Source of the DNA: Streptomyces puniciscabiei | GTDB lineage: Bacteria > Actinomycetota > Actinomycetes > Streptomycetales > Streptomycetaceae | Direction of reading: 5' to 3' | Length of the DNA stretch: 64,000 bases | NCBI RefSeq assembly: GCF_006715785.1 | Contig: NZ_VFNX01000001.1 | Span: forward strand, 4,754,001-4,818,000 | Shown: positions 1 to 10,216 of the stretch, piece after piece | Layout of the letters: each line of letters opens with the position of its first letter | Position numbering within the stretch: position 1 is the first letter of the stretch | Translations under genes and position numbers: made by a program | The notes under the pieces: model-generated | What the model was told of the DNA's origin: nothing | Seen by the model: the letters and a program-made list of their open reading frames with translations, nothing else | The model's database searches: none

Positions 1-1847
<1,847 letters not shown>

Positions 1848-1871
1848 CCCCTCTGACCGGGAGTTTCGGGA

Positions 1872-1899
1872 CCCCGGCCGCCGTATACAGCGGCCGGGG
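1872..1899 (+). terminator. leuA terminator hairpin
   Basis: Perfect 10-bp stem CCCCGGCCGC / GCGGCCGGGG with loop CGTATACA, 24 bases after the leuA stop. There is no U-run, as is common for terminators in high-GC actinobacteria. Confidence 0.7.
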
Positions 1900-1957
1900 C
1901 CCCGGCTGTTCTCGGCCACAGGGCCGGCCAGGTCACAGAAAGGTCTCCTACGGGGTA

Positions 1958-1990
1958 CTGACTCAGCCTCGGTGATGTGGCTAACATCAC
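1958..1990 (+). promoter_or_regulatory. Promoter with inverted repeat before the TerB-like gene
   Basis: A possible -35 CTGACT (1958-1963) and -10 TAACAT (1982-1987) are separated by 18 bases. The -10 sits inside a perfect inverted repeat GTGATGT (1972-1978) / ACATCAC (1984-1990), which suggests a repressor site. No regulator is encoded next to it. Confidence 0.4.
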
Positions 1991-2031
1991 GCCAGCGCCG
2001 CGATGTTGCGGCGTCGTTACGGAGGTGCGAC

Positions 2032-2727
2032 GTGCTGCCAGTACGGGGACGAGACGGCCGTGCCGCCAGGGCTGCGCACTTCCTGCGCATCCGCACCGCG
2101 TGGACACCCGTGGGGGACGGCGAGTTCTACTGCCCCGGCTGCGGAGGCGACCGCAACTACCAGCGGCTCACCGGCCGCCGCAGGCTCAGCCTGCTCGGCG
2201 TCCCCCTGCTGCCGCGCGGCACCGCGGGCCCGGTCGTGGAGTGCGCCGCCTGCGGCCACCACTACGGCACCGACGTCCTCGACCACCCCACCACCCGCCG
2301 CTTCTCCGCGATGCTCCGCGACGCCGTGCACACCGTCGCCCTCGCCGTGCTCGCCGCGGGCGGCACCTCCTCCCGTACGGCCCTGGAGACGGCCGCCGGC
2401 GCCGTACGCGCGGCCGGCTTCGACGGCTGCACCGAGGAACAGCTGGCCGCCCTGGTCGACGCCCTCGCCGCCGACACCGGCCGGGTCCTCGGCGCCGAGA
2501 CCGGCACCAGCCTGACCATAGAGCTGCACGAGGCACTGGACCCGCTCGCCCCGCACCTCGCCCCGGCCGGCCGCGAGTCCCTCCTCCTCCAGGCCGCCCG
2601 CATCGCCCTCGCCGACGGCCCCTACACCCCCGCCGAACACGACGCCCTCACGACGGTGGGCGCGGCCCTGACGATCTGCGCCGACGACGTGACCCGGCTG
2701 CTGGCGGCGGCACGCACGCCGTCCTGA
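2032..2727 (+). CDS. Zinc-ribbon TerB-like (tellurite resistance family) protein
   Basis: 231-aa protein, probably cytoplasmic. Near the N terminus is a CPGC ... CAAC pair (FYCPGCGGDRNY, then ECAACGHHYG), a typical four-cysteine zinc ribbon. The rest is all-helical and resembles the TerB fold, with the conserved tail LLLQAARIALADGPYTPAEH, where ADG is the acidic TerB-type helix motif. The role of TerB-family proteins outside tellurite operons is unclear. I chose GTG 2032 because GGAGGT (2021-2026) sits just before it; an upstream ATG at 1972 is in frame but overlaps the predicted promoter. The gene stands alone between leuA and the MMPL operon. The family call is from motif pattern only. Confidence 0.75.
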   Translation: MLPVRGRDGRAARAAHFLRIRTAWTPVGDGEFYCPGCGGDRNYQRLTGRRRLSLLGVPLLPRGTAGPVVECAACGHHYGTDVLDHPTTRRFSAMLRDAVHTVALAVLAAGGTSSRTALETAAGAVRAAGFDGCTEEQLAALVDALAADTGRVLGAETGTSLTIELHEALDPLAPHLAPAGRESLLLQAARIALADGPYTPAEHDALTTVGAALTICADDVTRLLAAARTPS

Positions 2728-2843
2728 CCCGCCCGCCCGTCGCTCCCCGTACTCCCCGGGGAGTAACGGCACCCGGAGACCGCCCTCGGCAGTACCCGCG
2801 AAGTCGCTCCCGCGTCCGACGTTTCCCGCCCCCTTCGCCGGGA

Positions 2844-2864
2844 GTCTGGAAGCCGTATCCAGAC
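2844..2864 (+). promoter_or_regulatory. Palindrome upstream of the MMPL operon
   Basis: Perfect 7-bp inverted repeat GTCTGGA (2844-2850) / TCCAGAC (2858-2864) with a 7-base spacer, about 30 bases before the MMPL start and just upstream of its Shine-Dalgarno GGAGGGAGG. A 16-bp perfect palindrome (TACTCCCC and its complement) at 2750-2765 lies nearer the previous gene and could be a terminator. The first is a plausible operator; the binding protein is unknown. Confidence 0.4.
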
Positions 2865-2892
2865 ATCCACTGCGGAGGGAGGCCCGGTTTTC

Positions 2893-4980
2893 ATGGGGGC
2901 TGCCAAGACACGGAGGACCAGGACGCTGCCCTGGCTGGTGGTCGGGCTGTGGGCGGTGGTGCTGGCCGTCGCCGGACCGTTCGCCGCAAGGCTGGGCGAG
3001 GTCCAGCACGACCGGGCCACCGACTATCTGCCGGCGTCCGCCGACTCCACCCGGGCCGCGCAGCTGCAGGACCGGCTGCCCGGCGGCGAGACCACCGAGC
3101 TGGTCCTCGTCTACCACCGGGCGACCGGCCTCACCGCCGCCGACCGGACCACGGCACGGACCCAGGTCACCGAGATCGGCCGGCGGCACCAGCTGACCGG
3201 GGGCAGCCCGCACGGCATCCCGTCGGCCGACGGCACCACCCTCATGTACCCCGTCACCAGCAACGAGCCCGGCACGGACGAGAAGAAGCGGAACACCTTC
3301 GTCGACGACATCCGCCAAGTGGCCCATGACCAGGGCGGGTTGAGTGTGCGGGTCGGCGGCCCGGCCGCCCTCGCCACCGACGCCTCCGGCGTGTACGCCT
3401 CGCTCGGCGGCCCCCTGCTCTACACCACCGTCGGCGTCGTCGCGATCCTGCTCGTCCTCATCTACCGCAGCCCCCTGCTGTGGCTGGTCCCGCTCGTCGC
3501 CGCCGGCGTCGGCGACTTCCTCGCCCGCGCCGCCGCCTACGGCCTCCACCAGGCCTTCGGCACCACCGTCTCCGGCCAGAGCGCCGGCATCATGACCATC
3601 CTCGTCTTCGGCGCCGGCACCGACTACGCCCTGCTCCTCGTCTCCCGCTACCGCGAGGAGCTACGGCGCCACGAGCGCCCGTACGACGCGATGCGCGCCG
3701 CCCTGCGCGGCTGCGGGCCCGCCGTCCTCGCCTCCTCCGGCACGGTCGCCGCAGGCCTGCTCTGCCTGCTCGCCGCCGACCTCAACTCCAGCCGGGGCAT
3801 GGGCCCGCTCGGCACGGTCGGCGTGCTGTGCGCGCTCGCCGCGATGCTCACCCTGCTCCCCGCCGTCCTCGTCCTGCTCGGCCGCCGCGTCTTCTGGCCG
3901 CTCGTCCCGGCGTACGGCAGCGAGCCCAAGGCCCGCCGGTCCCTGTTCGCGGCGATGGGCTCCTCCGCCGGGCGCCGCCCGCTGACCGTCCTCGCCTCCG
4001 GCGCCGTCCTGCTCGGCGCGCTCGCGCTGGGCACCCTGAACCTGCCCGGCGCGATCAAGCAGCTGGACACCTTCGTGCACCGGCCCGAGTCCGTGACCGC
4101 CATGGAGACCGTGGCCAGGGCCTACCCGGAGCGGTCCGCGCAGCCCATCGAGGTCCTCACCCCGGCCGGCCGGGCCGACGCCACGCTCGCCGCGGTCAGG
4201 GGCACCCGGGGAGTGGCCGACGCCCGCGCGGGCCGTACCGGCGGCGGCTGGACCGAGATCACGGTGACCGCGTCCGCGCCGCCCCAGTCCGCCGCCGAGA
4301 CCGCCACCATCGAGGCGCTCCGGCACCGGCTGCCCGGCTCCCACGTCGGCGGCCCCAGCGCCCAGCAGCTCGACCTGAAGGACACCAGCGCCCGCGACCG
4401 CCTGGTGGTCGTCCCGATCGTCCTCGTCTGCGTGCTGCTGATCCTGATCGCCCTGCTGCGCTCCCTCGTCGCCCCGCTGCTCCTGGTGGCCGCCGTGGTC
4501 GCCGTGTGGGGCGCCGCCCTCGGCCTGGGCGGGCTCGCCTTCGGCCCGCTGTTCGGCTTCCGCGGCACCGATCCCGGCCTCGGCCTGCTGTCCTTCGTCT
4601 TCCTGGTCGCCCTCGGCGTCGACTACGGCATCTTCCTGATGCACCGGATGCGGGAGGAGTCGGTCGCCCTCGCGGAGAAGGAGCACAGCGCCGAACCGGC
4701 GGCGGCCGCGCTGATCGCCCTGCGCACCACCGGCGGGGTCATCGCCTCCGCCGGGCTGGTGCTCGCGGCCACCTTCGCGGTGCTGACGAACATGGGCCTG
4801 GTGCCGCTGGTCGAGCTGGGCTTCGTCATCGCCGTCGGCGTCCTGCTGGACACCTTCCTCGTCCGCACCTACCTGGTGACCAGTGCGAGCGTCGCCCTCG
4901 GGCGCAGGGTGTGGTGGCCGGGCCGGCTGTCCCGCCCGGCGCCGGACGCCGACCGCACGCCGGAGCCCGTGAGCGCATAG
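2893..4980 (+). CDS. MMPL-family (RND superfamily) exporter
   Basis: 695-aa membrane transporter of the MMPL family, proton-driven exporters of lipids, drugs or other amphiphiles. It has the family's duplicated build: an N-terminal TM helix, an extracytoplasmic domain, a five- to six-helix bundle, then a repeat of both. Each half carries the conserved Asp-Tyr motif: FGAGTDYALLLVSRYREEL in the first and ALGVDYGIFLMHRMREE in the second. ATG 2893 follows a strong Shine-Dalgarno. The next gene, a histidine kinase, starts six bases after the stop, so the exporter, kinase and response regulator are very likely one transcript. The two-component system probably controls the exporter or senses its substrate. 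The substrate cannot be inferred. Confidence 0.9.
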   Translation: MGAAKTRRTRTLPWLVVGLWAVVLAVAGPFAARLGEVQHDRATDYLPASADSTRAAQLQDRLPGGETTELVLVYHRATGLTAADRTTARTQVTEIGRRHQLTGGSPHGIPSADGTTLMYPVTSNEPGTDEKKRNTFVDDIRQVAHDQGGLSVRVGGPAALATDASGVYASLGGPLLYTTVGVVAILLVLIYRSPLLWLVPLVAAGVGDFLARAAAYGLHQAFGTTVSGQSAGIMTILVFGAGTDYALLLVSRYREELRRHERPYDAMRAALRGCGPAVLASSGTVAAGLLCLLAADLNSSRGMGPLGTVGVLCALAAMLTLLPAVLVLLGRRVFWPLVPAYGSEPKARRSLFAAMGSSAGRRPLTVLASGAVLLGALALGTLNLPGAIKQLDTFVHRPESVTAMETVARAYPERSAQPIEVLTPAGRADATLAAVRGTRGVADARAGRTGGGWTEITVTASAPPQSAAETATIEALRHRLPGSHVGGPSAQQLDLKDTSARDRLVVVPIVLVCVLLILIALLRSLVAPLLLVAAVVAVWGAALGLGGLAFGPLFGFRGTDPGLGLLSFVFLVALGVDYGIFLMHRMREESVALAEKEHSAEPAAAALIALRTTGGVIASAGLVLAATFAVLTNMGLVPLVELGFVIAVGVLLDTFLVRTYLVTSASVALGRRVWWPGRLSRPAPDADRTPEPVSA

Positions 4981-4986
4981 CGGAAG

Positions 4987-6198
4987 ATGAACCCCGTGCA
5001 GGCAACCATCACCGCGTCCCGGGCCGGCCGGACCCTGGCATCCCTGGATCCCCTGCGGCAGGACGCCCTCCTGGCCGCCGCACTCGCCGCGCTAGCCTCG
5101 GGCATCGCCGTCACCGTCGGCAGCGGCCGGCACCCGGACGCGCTCGGCTGGGCCCTGCTGCTGGGCCTGCACGTGCCGCTGGTGTGGCGCCGGAGGGCCC
5201 CGCTCATCGTGCTCGCGGTCATGATCACGATGATCGCGACCTACCACCAACAGGAGTACAACCACTCGGCACCGACGGCCGCCTCGATGGTCGTCCTGTA
5301 CACCGTGGCGGTGACCAGCAGCGCCCGGCGCACGGCCGTCGTCGGCGGCAGCATCATCCTGCTGATGCTGCTGCTGAAGATCGGCGACGGCATGGCCGGG
5401 CTCACGGTGAGCTTCCAGATCACCGGCTGGATCGTCTCCATGCTGATCCTCGGCGGCTACATCCGCGTCCACCGGGAGAACGCCGCCGCGGCAGTGGAAC
5501 GCGCCGAACGCGCCGAGCGCACCCGCGAGGAGGAGGCCCGCCGCCGGGTCGCCGAGGAACGCCTGCGCATCGCCCGCGACCTGCACGACCTGCTCGCCCA
5601 CAGCATCACCCTCATCGGCGTGCAGACCTCGGTGGCCGCGCACGTCCTGGAGGCCGACCCCGAGCGCCTGGACCGCACGGCCGTCGCGCGGGCCCTCGAC
5701 GACATCGCCGAGACCTGCCGCACGGCCCGCGGCGAACTCCGTACGACCCTGGAGGTGCTGCGCGCCCCCGGCACCCCGGACGCCCGCGGCCCCCTGCCCG
5801 GCCTCGCGGGCCTCGCCGAGCTGGCGAAGTCGGCGGGGGCCGAGGCGGAGCTGACCGTGCGGGCCGACACGGTCCCGCCCGCCGTCGGCGCCGCCGCCTA
5901 CCGGATCGTGCAGGAAGCGCTCACCAACGCGGTGCGGCACGGCGGCCGGGCCGGGCTGACCGTGCGGGTGGCCGTGCACGAGGCGGAGGACGGCCTGCGC
6001 GTCCGGGTCACCGACGACGGTGTGGGCGCTCCCGATGCCGGCCCGCCCGGCTTCGGGCTGGTCGGCATGCGTGAGCGGGCCCGCAGCGTCGGCGGCACGG
6101 TCGAGGCCGGACCGCGCGCCGACGGACCGGGCTTCGAGGTGAGCGCCGTACTGCCGCTGGGGGAGAAACCGGGAGAGAGAGCGGAGGCCAAGGCGTGA
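4987..6198 (+). CDS. Sensor histidine kinase, NarL/DesK type
   Basis: 403-aa membrane sensor kinase. About four to five hydrophobic segments fill residues 25-155, with little extracytoplasmic sequence. A charged coiled stretch follows (VERAERAERTREEEARRR), then a HisKA_3 dimerisation domain with the phosphorylated His at about residue 200 in RIARDLHDLLAHSITLIG, and a C-terminal HATPase domain (RIVQEALTNAVRH, VTDDGVG, GLVGMRERA). It phosphorylates the adjacent response regulator, whose GTG start overlaps its stop as GTGA, implying translational coupling. The very short loops suggest it senses a membrane signal, such as envelope stress or the cargo of the MMPL exporter; this is inference. Confidence 0.92.
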   Translation: MNPVQATITASRAGRTLASLDPLRQDALLAAALAALASGIAVTVGSGRHPDALGWALLLGLHVPLVWRRRAPLIVLAVMITMIATYHQQEYNHSAPTAASMVVLYTVAVTSSARRTAVVGGSIILLMLLLKIGDGMAGLTVSFQITGWIVSMLILGGYIRVHRENAAAAVERAERAERTREEEARRRVAEERLRIARDLHDLLAHSITLIGVQTSVAAHVLEADPERLDRTAVARALDDIAETCRTARGELRTTLEVLRAPGTPDARGPLPGLAGLAELAKSAGAEAELTVRADTVPPAVGAAAYRIVQEALTNAVRHGGRAGLTVRVAVHEAEDGLRVRVTDDGVGAPDAGPPGFGLVGMRERARSVGGTVEAGPRADGPGFEVSAVLPLGEKPGERAEAKA

Positions 6199-6860
6199 TC
6201 AGAGTCCTGCTCGCCGACGACCAGACCCTGGTGCGGGCCGCGTTCGCGATGCTCGTGGAGTCGGCGCCGGACATGGAGGTCGTCGGGCAGGCCGGCACCG
6301 GCCGCGAGGCCGTCGACCTGGCCCGCGCCGAGTGCGCCGACATCGTCCTGATGGACATCCGCATGCCCGGCCTGGACGGCATCGAGGCGACCCGGCTGAT
6401 CGCCGCCGACGAGGACCTCGCCGGGGTCAGGGTGCTGGTGCTCACCACCTACGACACCGACGAGCACGTGGTGGAGGCGCTGCGGGCCGGTGCCTCCGGC
6501 TTCCTGGTGAAGGACACCCGGCCGGCCGACCTCCTCGACGCGATCCGCACGGTCGCGGCGGGCGAGGCACTGCTCTCCCCGGGGCCCACGGCACGCCTGA
6601 TCGAGCGGTTTCTGCGCAGCCCCTCGGCGCCGGTGACGGGCGGCCCCGAGTGCCTCTCGGACCGCGAGCGCGAGGTCCTGACACTGGTCGCGCGCGGCCT
6701 CAACAACGCCGAGATCGCCGAGGTGTTGGGCCTGAGCCCGCTCACCGCCAAGACCCACGTCAGCCGGATCATGGGCAAGCTCGGTGCCCGGGACCGCGCC
6801 CAGCTGGTGATCGTCGGCTACGAGTCGGGACTGGTGATTCCGGGGACCATGGGCGGGTGA
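6195..6860 (+). CDS. LuxR/NarL-family response regulator
   Basis: 221-aa DNA-binding regulator and partner of the preceding kinase. The receiver domain starts at MIRVLLADDQ with the acidic pair, and the phosphoacceptor is Asp54 in IVLMDIRMPGLDG. The conserved Thr and Lys are in VLTTYD and FLVKDTRPADL. The C-terminal LuxR helix-turn-helix contains LSDREREVLTLVARGLNN and LSPLTAKTHVSRIMGKL. Starts with GTG at 6195, overlapping the kinase stop by four bases. Its own stop overlaps the GTG of the sialidase gene (GTGA), so the sialidase may be co-expressed with the MMPL/two-component operon. Likely targets are its own operon and possibly the sialidase. Confidence 0.93.
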   Translation: MIRVLLADDQTLVRAAFAMLVESAPDMEVVGQAGTGREAVDLARAECADIVLMDIRMPGLDGIEATRLIAADEDLAGVRVLVLTTYDTDEHVVEALRAGASGFLVKDTRPADLLDAIRTVAAGEALLSPGPTARLIERFLRSPSAPVTGGPECLSDREREVLTLVARGLNNAEIAEVLGLSPLTAKTHVSRIMGKLGARDRAQLVIVGYESGLVIPGTMGG

Positions 6861-8278
6861 CCCCGAAGAGCCGCCCCCTGCTCACCGCCCTCGCGCTCCT
6901 CACCGCCTGCCTCTCCACAGCGGCCTCCGCCCAGGCGACCCCGACGACCGGCGGGACGGCCCCCGCCCTCGCGGCTCCCGGCCTCGTGGCTCGCGCCCTC
7001 GTGGCTCCCGGCCTCGTGGCTCCCGGCCTCGCGGCCCCCGCCCCCGCGAGCCCCGGTCGGTCGGCAGGTGCTCGGATGGCCTCCGCGCGTACTGCCCGCT
7101 CTCAGGAGGACCCCGCTCGTGCCCACCTCGGGCAAGCGGGCACCGGCCCAGTCGGCCGTGCCCACGCCGCGTCCGTGTCGGCGCGGGCGATCCCCCGCTG
7201 CATGTCGTCGGTGCCGTACGTCTCAGGCCGGGGCGGTTACGCCACGTACCGCATCCCCGCGGTCGTCAGGACCCGGCTCGGCACCGTCCTCGCCTTTGCC
7301 GAGGGCCGGCGCCACGGCGCCGCGGACACCGGTGACATCGACGTCGTACTGCGCCGCTCCACCGACGGCGGCTGCACCTGGGGCCCGCTGACCGTCGTGG
7401 CCGCCGGAGACGGGGACACCCGGGGCAACCCGGCGCCGGTCGTGGACCCGCGCACCGGCGCCGTCGTCCTGGTGACCTGCGCCAACGGCGGCAAGGCGAC
7501 CGAGGACCAGATCCGGCGCGGTGCGGGGGACCGCCGGGTGTTCGTGCAGCGCAGCGGGGACGACGGCCGGCACTTCACACCCCCGGCGGACATCACCGCC
7601 CAGGTGAAGCGGCCCGGCTGGCGCTGGTACGCCACCGGCCCCGGCCACGCCATCGCCCTCACCCGGGGCCCGCATGCCGGCCGTCTGCTGGTCCCCGCCA
7701 ACCACTCGGTAGCCGCGCCCGCCGGTTCCCCCGGCCCCGCGTCCCGCTACGACGGCGGCCACGCCCTGTACAGCGACGACGGTGGCCACACCTGGCACCT
7801 CGGCTTCGTGACCGGGCCCCACGGCGGCGTGACCAACGTCAACGAGACGACCGCCGCCCAACTCCCGGACGGACGGCTCTACTTCAACGCCCGCGACCAG
7901 TACGGCACCGCCCCCGGCAACCGCCTCGACACCTACTCCTCCGACGGCGGCACCACCCTCGACCGCCCCTACACCGTCCAGCCCACCCTGAACGCCGTCC
8001 CGGTCGTCCAGGGCAGCCTCCTCCAACTCGGCGGCCGTAAAGTCCCGTTGCTGTTTTCGGCCCCCTCGGTGCCCACGGCCCGCCGCGCCCTGGCGCTCTG
8101 GTCCAGCAGGGACTCCGGCCGCACCTTCACCAGAGAGCGCACCCTCTCGAACCACCCCGCCGCCTACTCGGACCTGGTCCAGCTGGGCCCCGGCACGGTC
8201 GGCGTCCTGTACGAGACGGGCAACAAGCGGGCGTACGACACCGTGGAATTCCGCAGACTGACCTTGCCAGGGAGCTAG
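6857..8278 (+). CDS. Secreted exo-alpha-sialidase (GH33)
   Basis: 473-aa secreted glycosidase that releases terminal sialic acid from glycoconjugates. The chosen GTG at 6857 gives a signal peptide (KSRPLLTALALLTACLSTA, then ASAQA). A low-complexity linker of pentad repeats of the type APGLV follows (about residues 35-68). The catalytic six-blade propeller starts near residue 115 with the FRIP-type motif YATYRIPAVV, which carries the first arginine of the triad. Asp boxes of the form SxDxGxTW occur as STDGGCTW, SDDGGHTW and SSDGGTTL, plus a weaker SSRDSGRTF. The start overlaps the upstream regulator stop. The stop CTAG palindrome (8275-8278) is shared with the convergent aldolase gene, so the two transcripts end head to head. 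With the Sat-like transporter and aldolase opposite, a sialic acid use pathway is likely. Confidence 0.9.
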   Translation: MTPKSRPLLTALALLTACLSTAASAQATPTTGGTAPALAAPGLVARALVAPGLVAPGLAAPAPASPGRSAGARMASARTARSQEDPARAHLGQAGTGPVGRAHAASVSARAIPRCMSSVPYVSGRGGYATYRIPAVVRTRLGTVLAFAEGRRHGAADTGDIDVVLRRSTDGGCTWGPLTVVAAGDGDTRGNPAPVVDPRTGAVVLVTCANGGKATEDQIRRGAGDRRVFVQRSGDDGRHFTPPADITAQVKRPGWRWYATGPGHAIALTRGPHAGRLLVPANHSVAAPAGSPGPASRYDGGHALYSDDGGHTWHLGFVTGPHGGVTNVNETTAAQLPDGRLYFNARDQYGTAPGNRLDTYSSDGGTTLDRPYTVQPTLNAVPVVQGSLLQLGGRKVPLLFSAPSVPTARRALALWSSRDSGRTFTRERTLSNHPAAYSDLVQLGPGTVGVLYETGNKRAYDTVEFRRLTLPGS

Positions 8279-9201
8279 AGCAGCCCGGCTGCCGCCAGAA
8301 CCTTCCCCACCCTCTCCACCTCCTCCCCCGACAACGGCACCTGCGGCTCCGCCGTGACCCCGCACTCGATGACCCCCCGCAGATGCAGCGCGGCCTTGAA
8401 CGCGCCCAGGGCCGACGAACTGCCCCCCATCCGTGCCGGATCCCCGACCGTGACCATCCCGAACAGCGCGCACAACCGCTCCTGCTCCACCCGCGCCCCC
8501 TCCCAGTCACCGGCCCGGCACATCCGGTACAGCCGGACGTACCCGTGCGGGTCGACGTTGGCCAGCCCCGGCACCGCCCCGTCGGCGCCCAGCGCCAGCG
8601 CGGAGTCCACGATCAGCTCCGAGCCGGTCAGCACGCTGAACCCGGGATGCGCGCGGGCGCCGGTGACGATCTCGCGGAAGGCGGCCAGGTCCCCGCTGGA
8701 GTCCTTGATCCCGGCCAGCACCTCGTCGGCGGCCAGCCCCAGCACCACGTCGGCGGGGAGCTTGGTGTGCACGGCGACGGGAATGTCGTAGGCGATGACC
8801 GGCACCGGAGACGCGGCGGCGATCCGGCGGTAGTGGTGGACGATCTCGGAGCGGTGGGTGCGGGCGTAGAAGGGCGCGGTGACGACCACAGCCTCCGCTC
8901 CGGCCGCCGTCACCGCCCTGACGTGGTCGAGCACGCGCGGCGTGGTCATGTCGATGGCGCCGGCGAGGACCGGCAGTTGGCCGCCCACATGGGCGACGAC
9001 CGCCTCCACCACCTGCCCGCGCTGCCGGTCGGTGAGGAACGCGGCCTCGGAGGTGGACCCGAGCAGGAACAGCCCGTGCACCCCGCCGTCCACGAGATGG
9101 TCGACCAGCCTGAGCAGCGAGGGCACGTCCACCTCGCGCTCCGGCGTCAGGGGCGTGCAGACGGGCGGGACGACACCGGTGAGCGGGGTGGGGAAGGGCA
9201 T
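8275..9201 (-). CDS. DapA/NanA-family aldolase, probable N-acetylneuraminate lyase
   Basis: 308-aa (beta/alpha)8 aldolase of the dihydrodipicolinate synthase/N-acetylneuraminate lyase family. The Schiff-base lysine is Lys166 in AGIKDSSGD and the catalytic tyrosine is Tyr138 in IAYDIP. The substrate loop reads GSTSEA, where DHDPS usually has GTTGE and NanA GSTGEA, so sequence alone does not fix the substrate. Context argues for sialic acid cleavage to N-acetylmannosamine and pyruvate: it is the last gene of an operon encoding a Sat-like importer and faces a sialidase. Its ATG lies one base after the ATPase stop. A role as a dihydrodipicolinate synthase paralogue is the main alternative. No nanE, nanK or nagAB is present in this window. 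Confidence 0.85.
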   Translation of the reverse strand: MPFPTPLTGVVPPVCTPLTPEREVDVPSLLRLVDHLVDGGVHGLFLLGSTSEAAFLTDRQRGQVVEAVVAHVGGQLPVLAGAIDMTTPRVLDHVRAVTAAGAEAVVVTAPFYARTHRSEIVHHYRRIAAASPVPVIAYDIPVAVHTKLPADVVLGLAADEVLAGIKDSSGDLAAFREIVTGARAHPGFSVLTGSELIVDSALALGADGAVPGLANVDPHGYVRLYRMCRAGDWEGARVEQERLCALFGMVTVGDPARMGGSSSALGAFKAALHLRGVIECGVTAEPQVPLSGEEVERVGKVLAAAGLL

Positions 9202-9202
9202 G

Positions 9203-10216
9203 TCAGGGCTCCTGGCGTGCTGGGGCTGCTGGGTCTCGGGTCGATTCGTCCTCCTGGACAGGATGGTGGCACCGGTAGCGGTGTCCGGGCCGTGACGCGG
9301 CCGAGAAGTCCGGCATGAACTCGGCGCACACCCCGTCGGCCTTCCAGCAGCGGGTGCGGAACGGGCAGCCGCTCGGCGGCCGGGTCGCCGAGGGCACCGG
9401 ACCGGTCAGCGGGATCGGGTCGATGGGCTCCAGCAGACCGGGCGTGGCCGAGAACAGGGCGCGGGTGTACGGGTGCCGGGCCGCGTCGGTGACCCGGTCG
9501 GCCGGGGTCTCCTCCACGATCCGGCCCAGGTACATGGTGATCACCCGGTCGCTCATCCGCCGTACCGTCTGGATGTCGTGCGACACGAACACCAGCGCCA
9601 GACCGAGGCGCTCCTTGAGGTCCAGCAGCAGGTTGAGGATCTGCGCGCGGACCGACACGTCCAGCGCGCTGGTCGGTTCGTCGGCGACGACCAGCACCGG
9701 GTCCAGGGCGAGCGCGCGGGCGATGGCGACGCGCTGCCGCTGCCCGCCGGAGAGCTGCCCGGGCAGCGCGTCGGCGAGGGCCCGGGGGAGCCCGACCAGG
9801 GCCATCAACTCCCTCACCCGGTCCTCCCGTTCGGCCCGCGTGCCGCGCTGATGCACATCCAGCGGGTCGCGCAGGATCCGCCGTACGGTCAGCCGCCGGT
9901 TGAGCGCGGTCGACGGGTCCTGGAAGACCATCCCGACGCCCGCGCCGACCAGGGTCCGGCGCTCGGCGGCCGGCATCGTCCACAGGTCACGGCCCTGGAA
10001 CGCCACCGACCCGGCGACCGGCCGCTGGACGCCCACCAGCACCCGCGCCAGCGTCGACTTCCCGCACCCCGACTCGCCGACCACGCCCACCGTTTCCCCG
10101 GCGCCCACGGTGAGATCGGCGCCGGTCAGGGCGTACACCCGGTCGCGGTGGAACACCCCGCCGCTGCGGGCCCTGTGCACGACATGGGCGTCCCGGACCT
10201 CGACGACGGCGTTCAC
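9203..10216 (-). CDS. Oligopeptide/sialic acid-type ABC transporter ATPase (OppF/SatD-like)
   Basis: 337-aa cytoplasmic ATP-binding subunit. Walker A is GESGCGKST, the Q-loop region is GMVFQDPSTALN, the ABC signature LSGGQRQRVAIA, Walker B LVVADEPTSALD, and the H-loop His is in VFVSHDIQTV. The C-terminal OppD/F extension has the cysteine cluster GCPFRTRCW that typifies peptide/nickel-type ATPases. GTG 10216 overlaps the preceding fused subunit's stop by four bases. It presumably pairs with the ATPase half of the fusion to give the two nucleotide-binding domains. A long ORF in this frame extends upstream to 11038 but is antisense-like filler, so the GTG is the real start. Confidence 0.92.
   Translation of the reverse strand: MNAVVEVRDAHVVHRARSGGVFHRDRVYALTGADLTVGAGETVGVVGESGCGKSTLARVLVGVQRPVAGSVAFQGRDLWTMPAAERRTLVGAGVGMVFQDPSTALNRRLTVRRILRDPLDVHQRGTRAEREDRVRELMALVGLPRALADALPGQLSGGQRQRVAIARALALDPVLVVADEPTSALDVSVRAQILNLLLDLKERLGLALVFVSHDIQTVRRMSDRVITMYLGRIVEETPADRVTDAARHPYTRALFSATPGLLEPIDPIPLTGPVPSATRPPSGCPFRTRCWKADGVCAEFMPDFSAASRPGHRYRCHHPVQEDESTRDPAAPARQEP

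Noticed and set aside
3480..6074. 864-aa plus-strand ORF across the MMPL and kinase genes
   Set aside because: It is an Arg/Pro/Gly-rich shadow in the +1 frame of two genuine genes with no family motifs.
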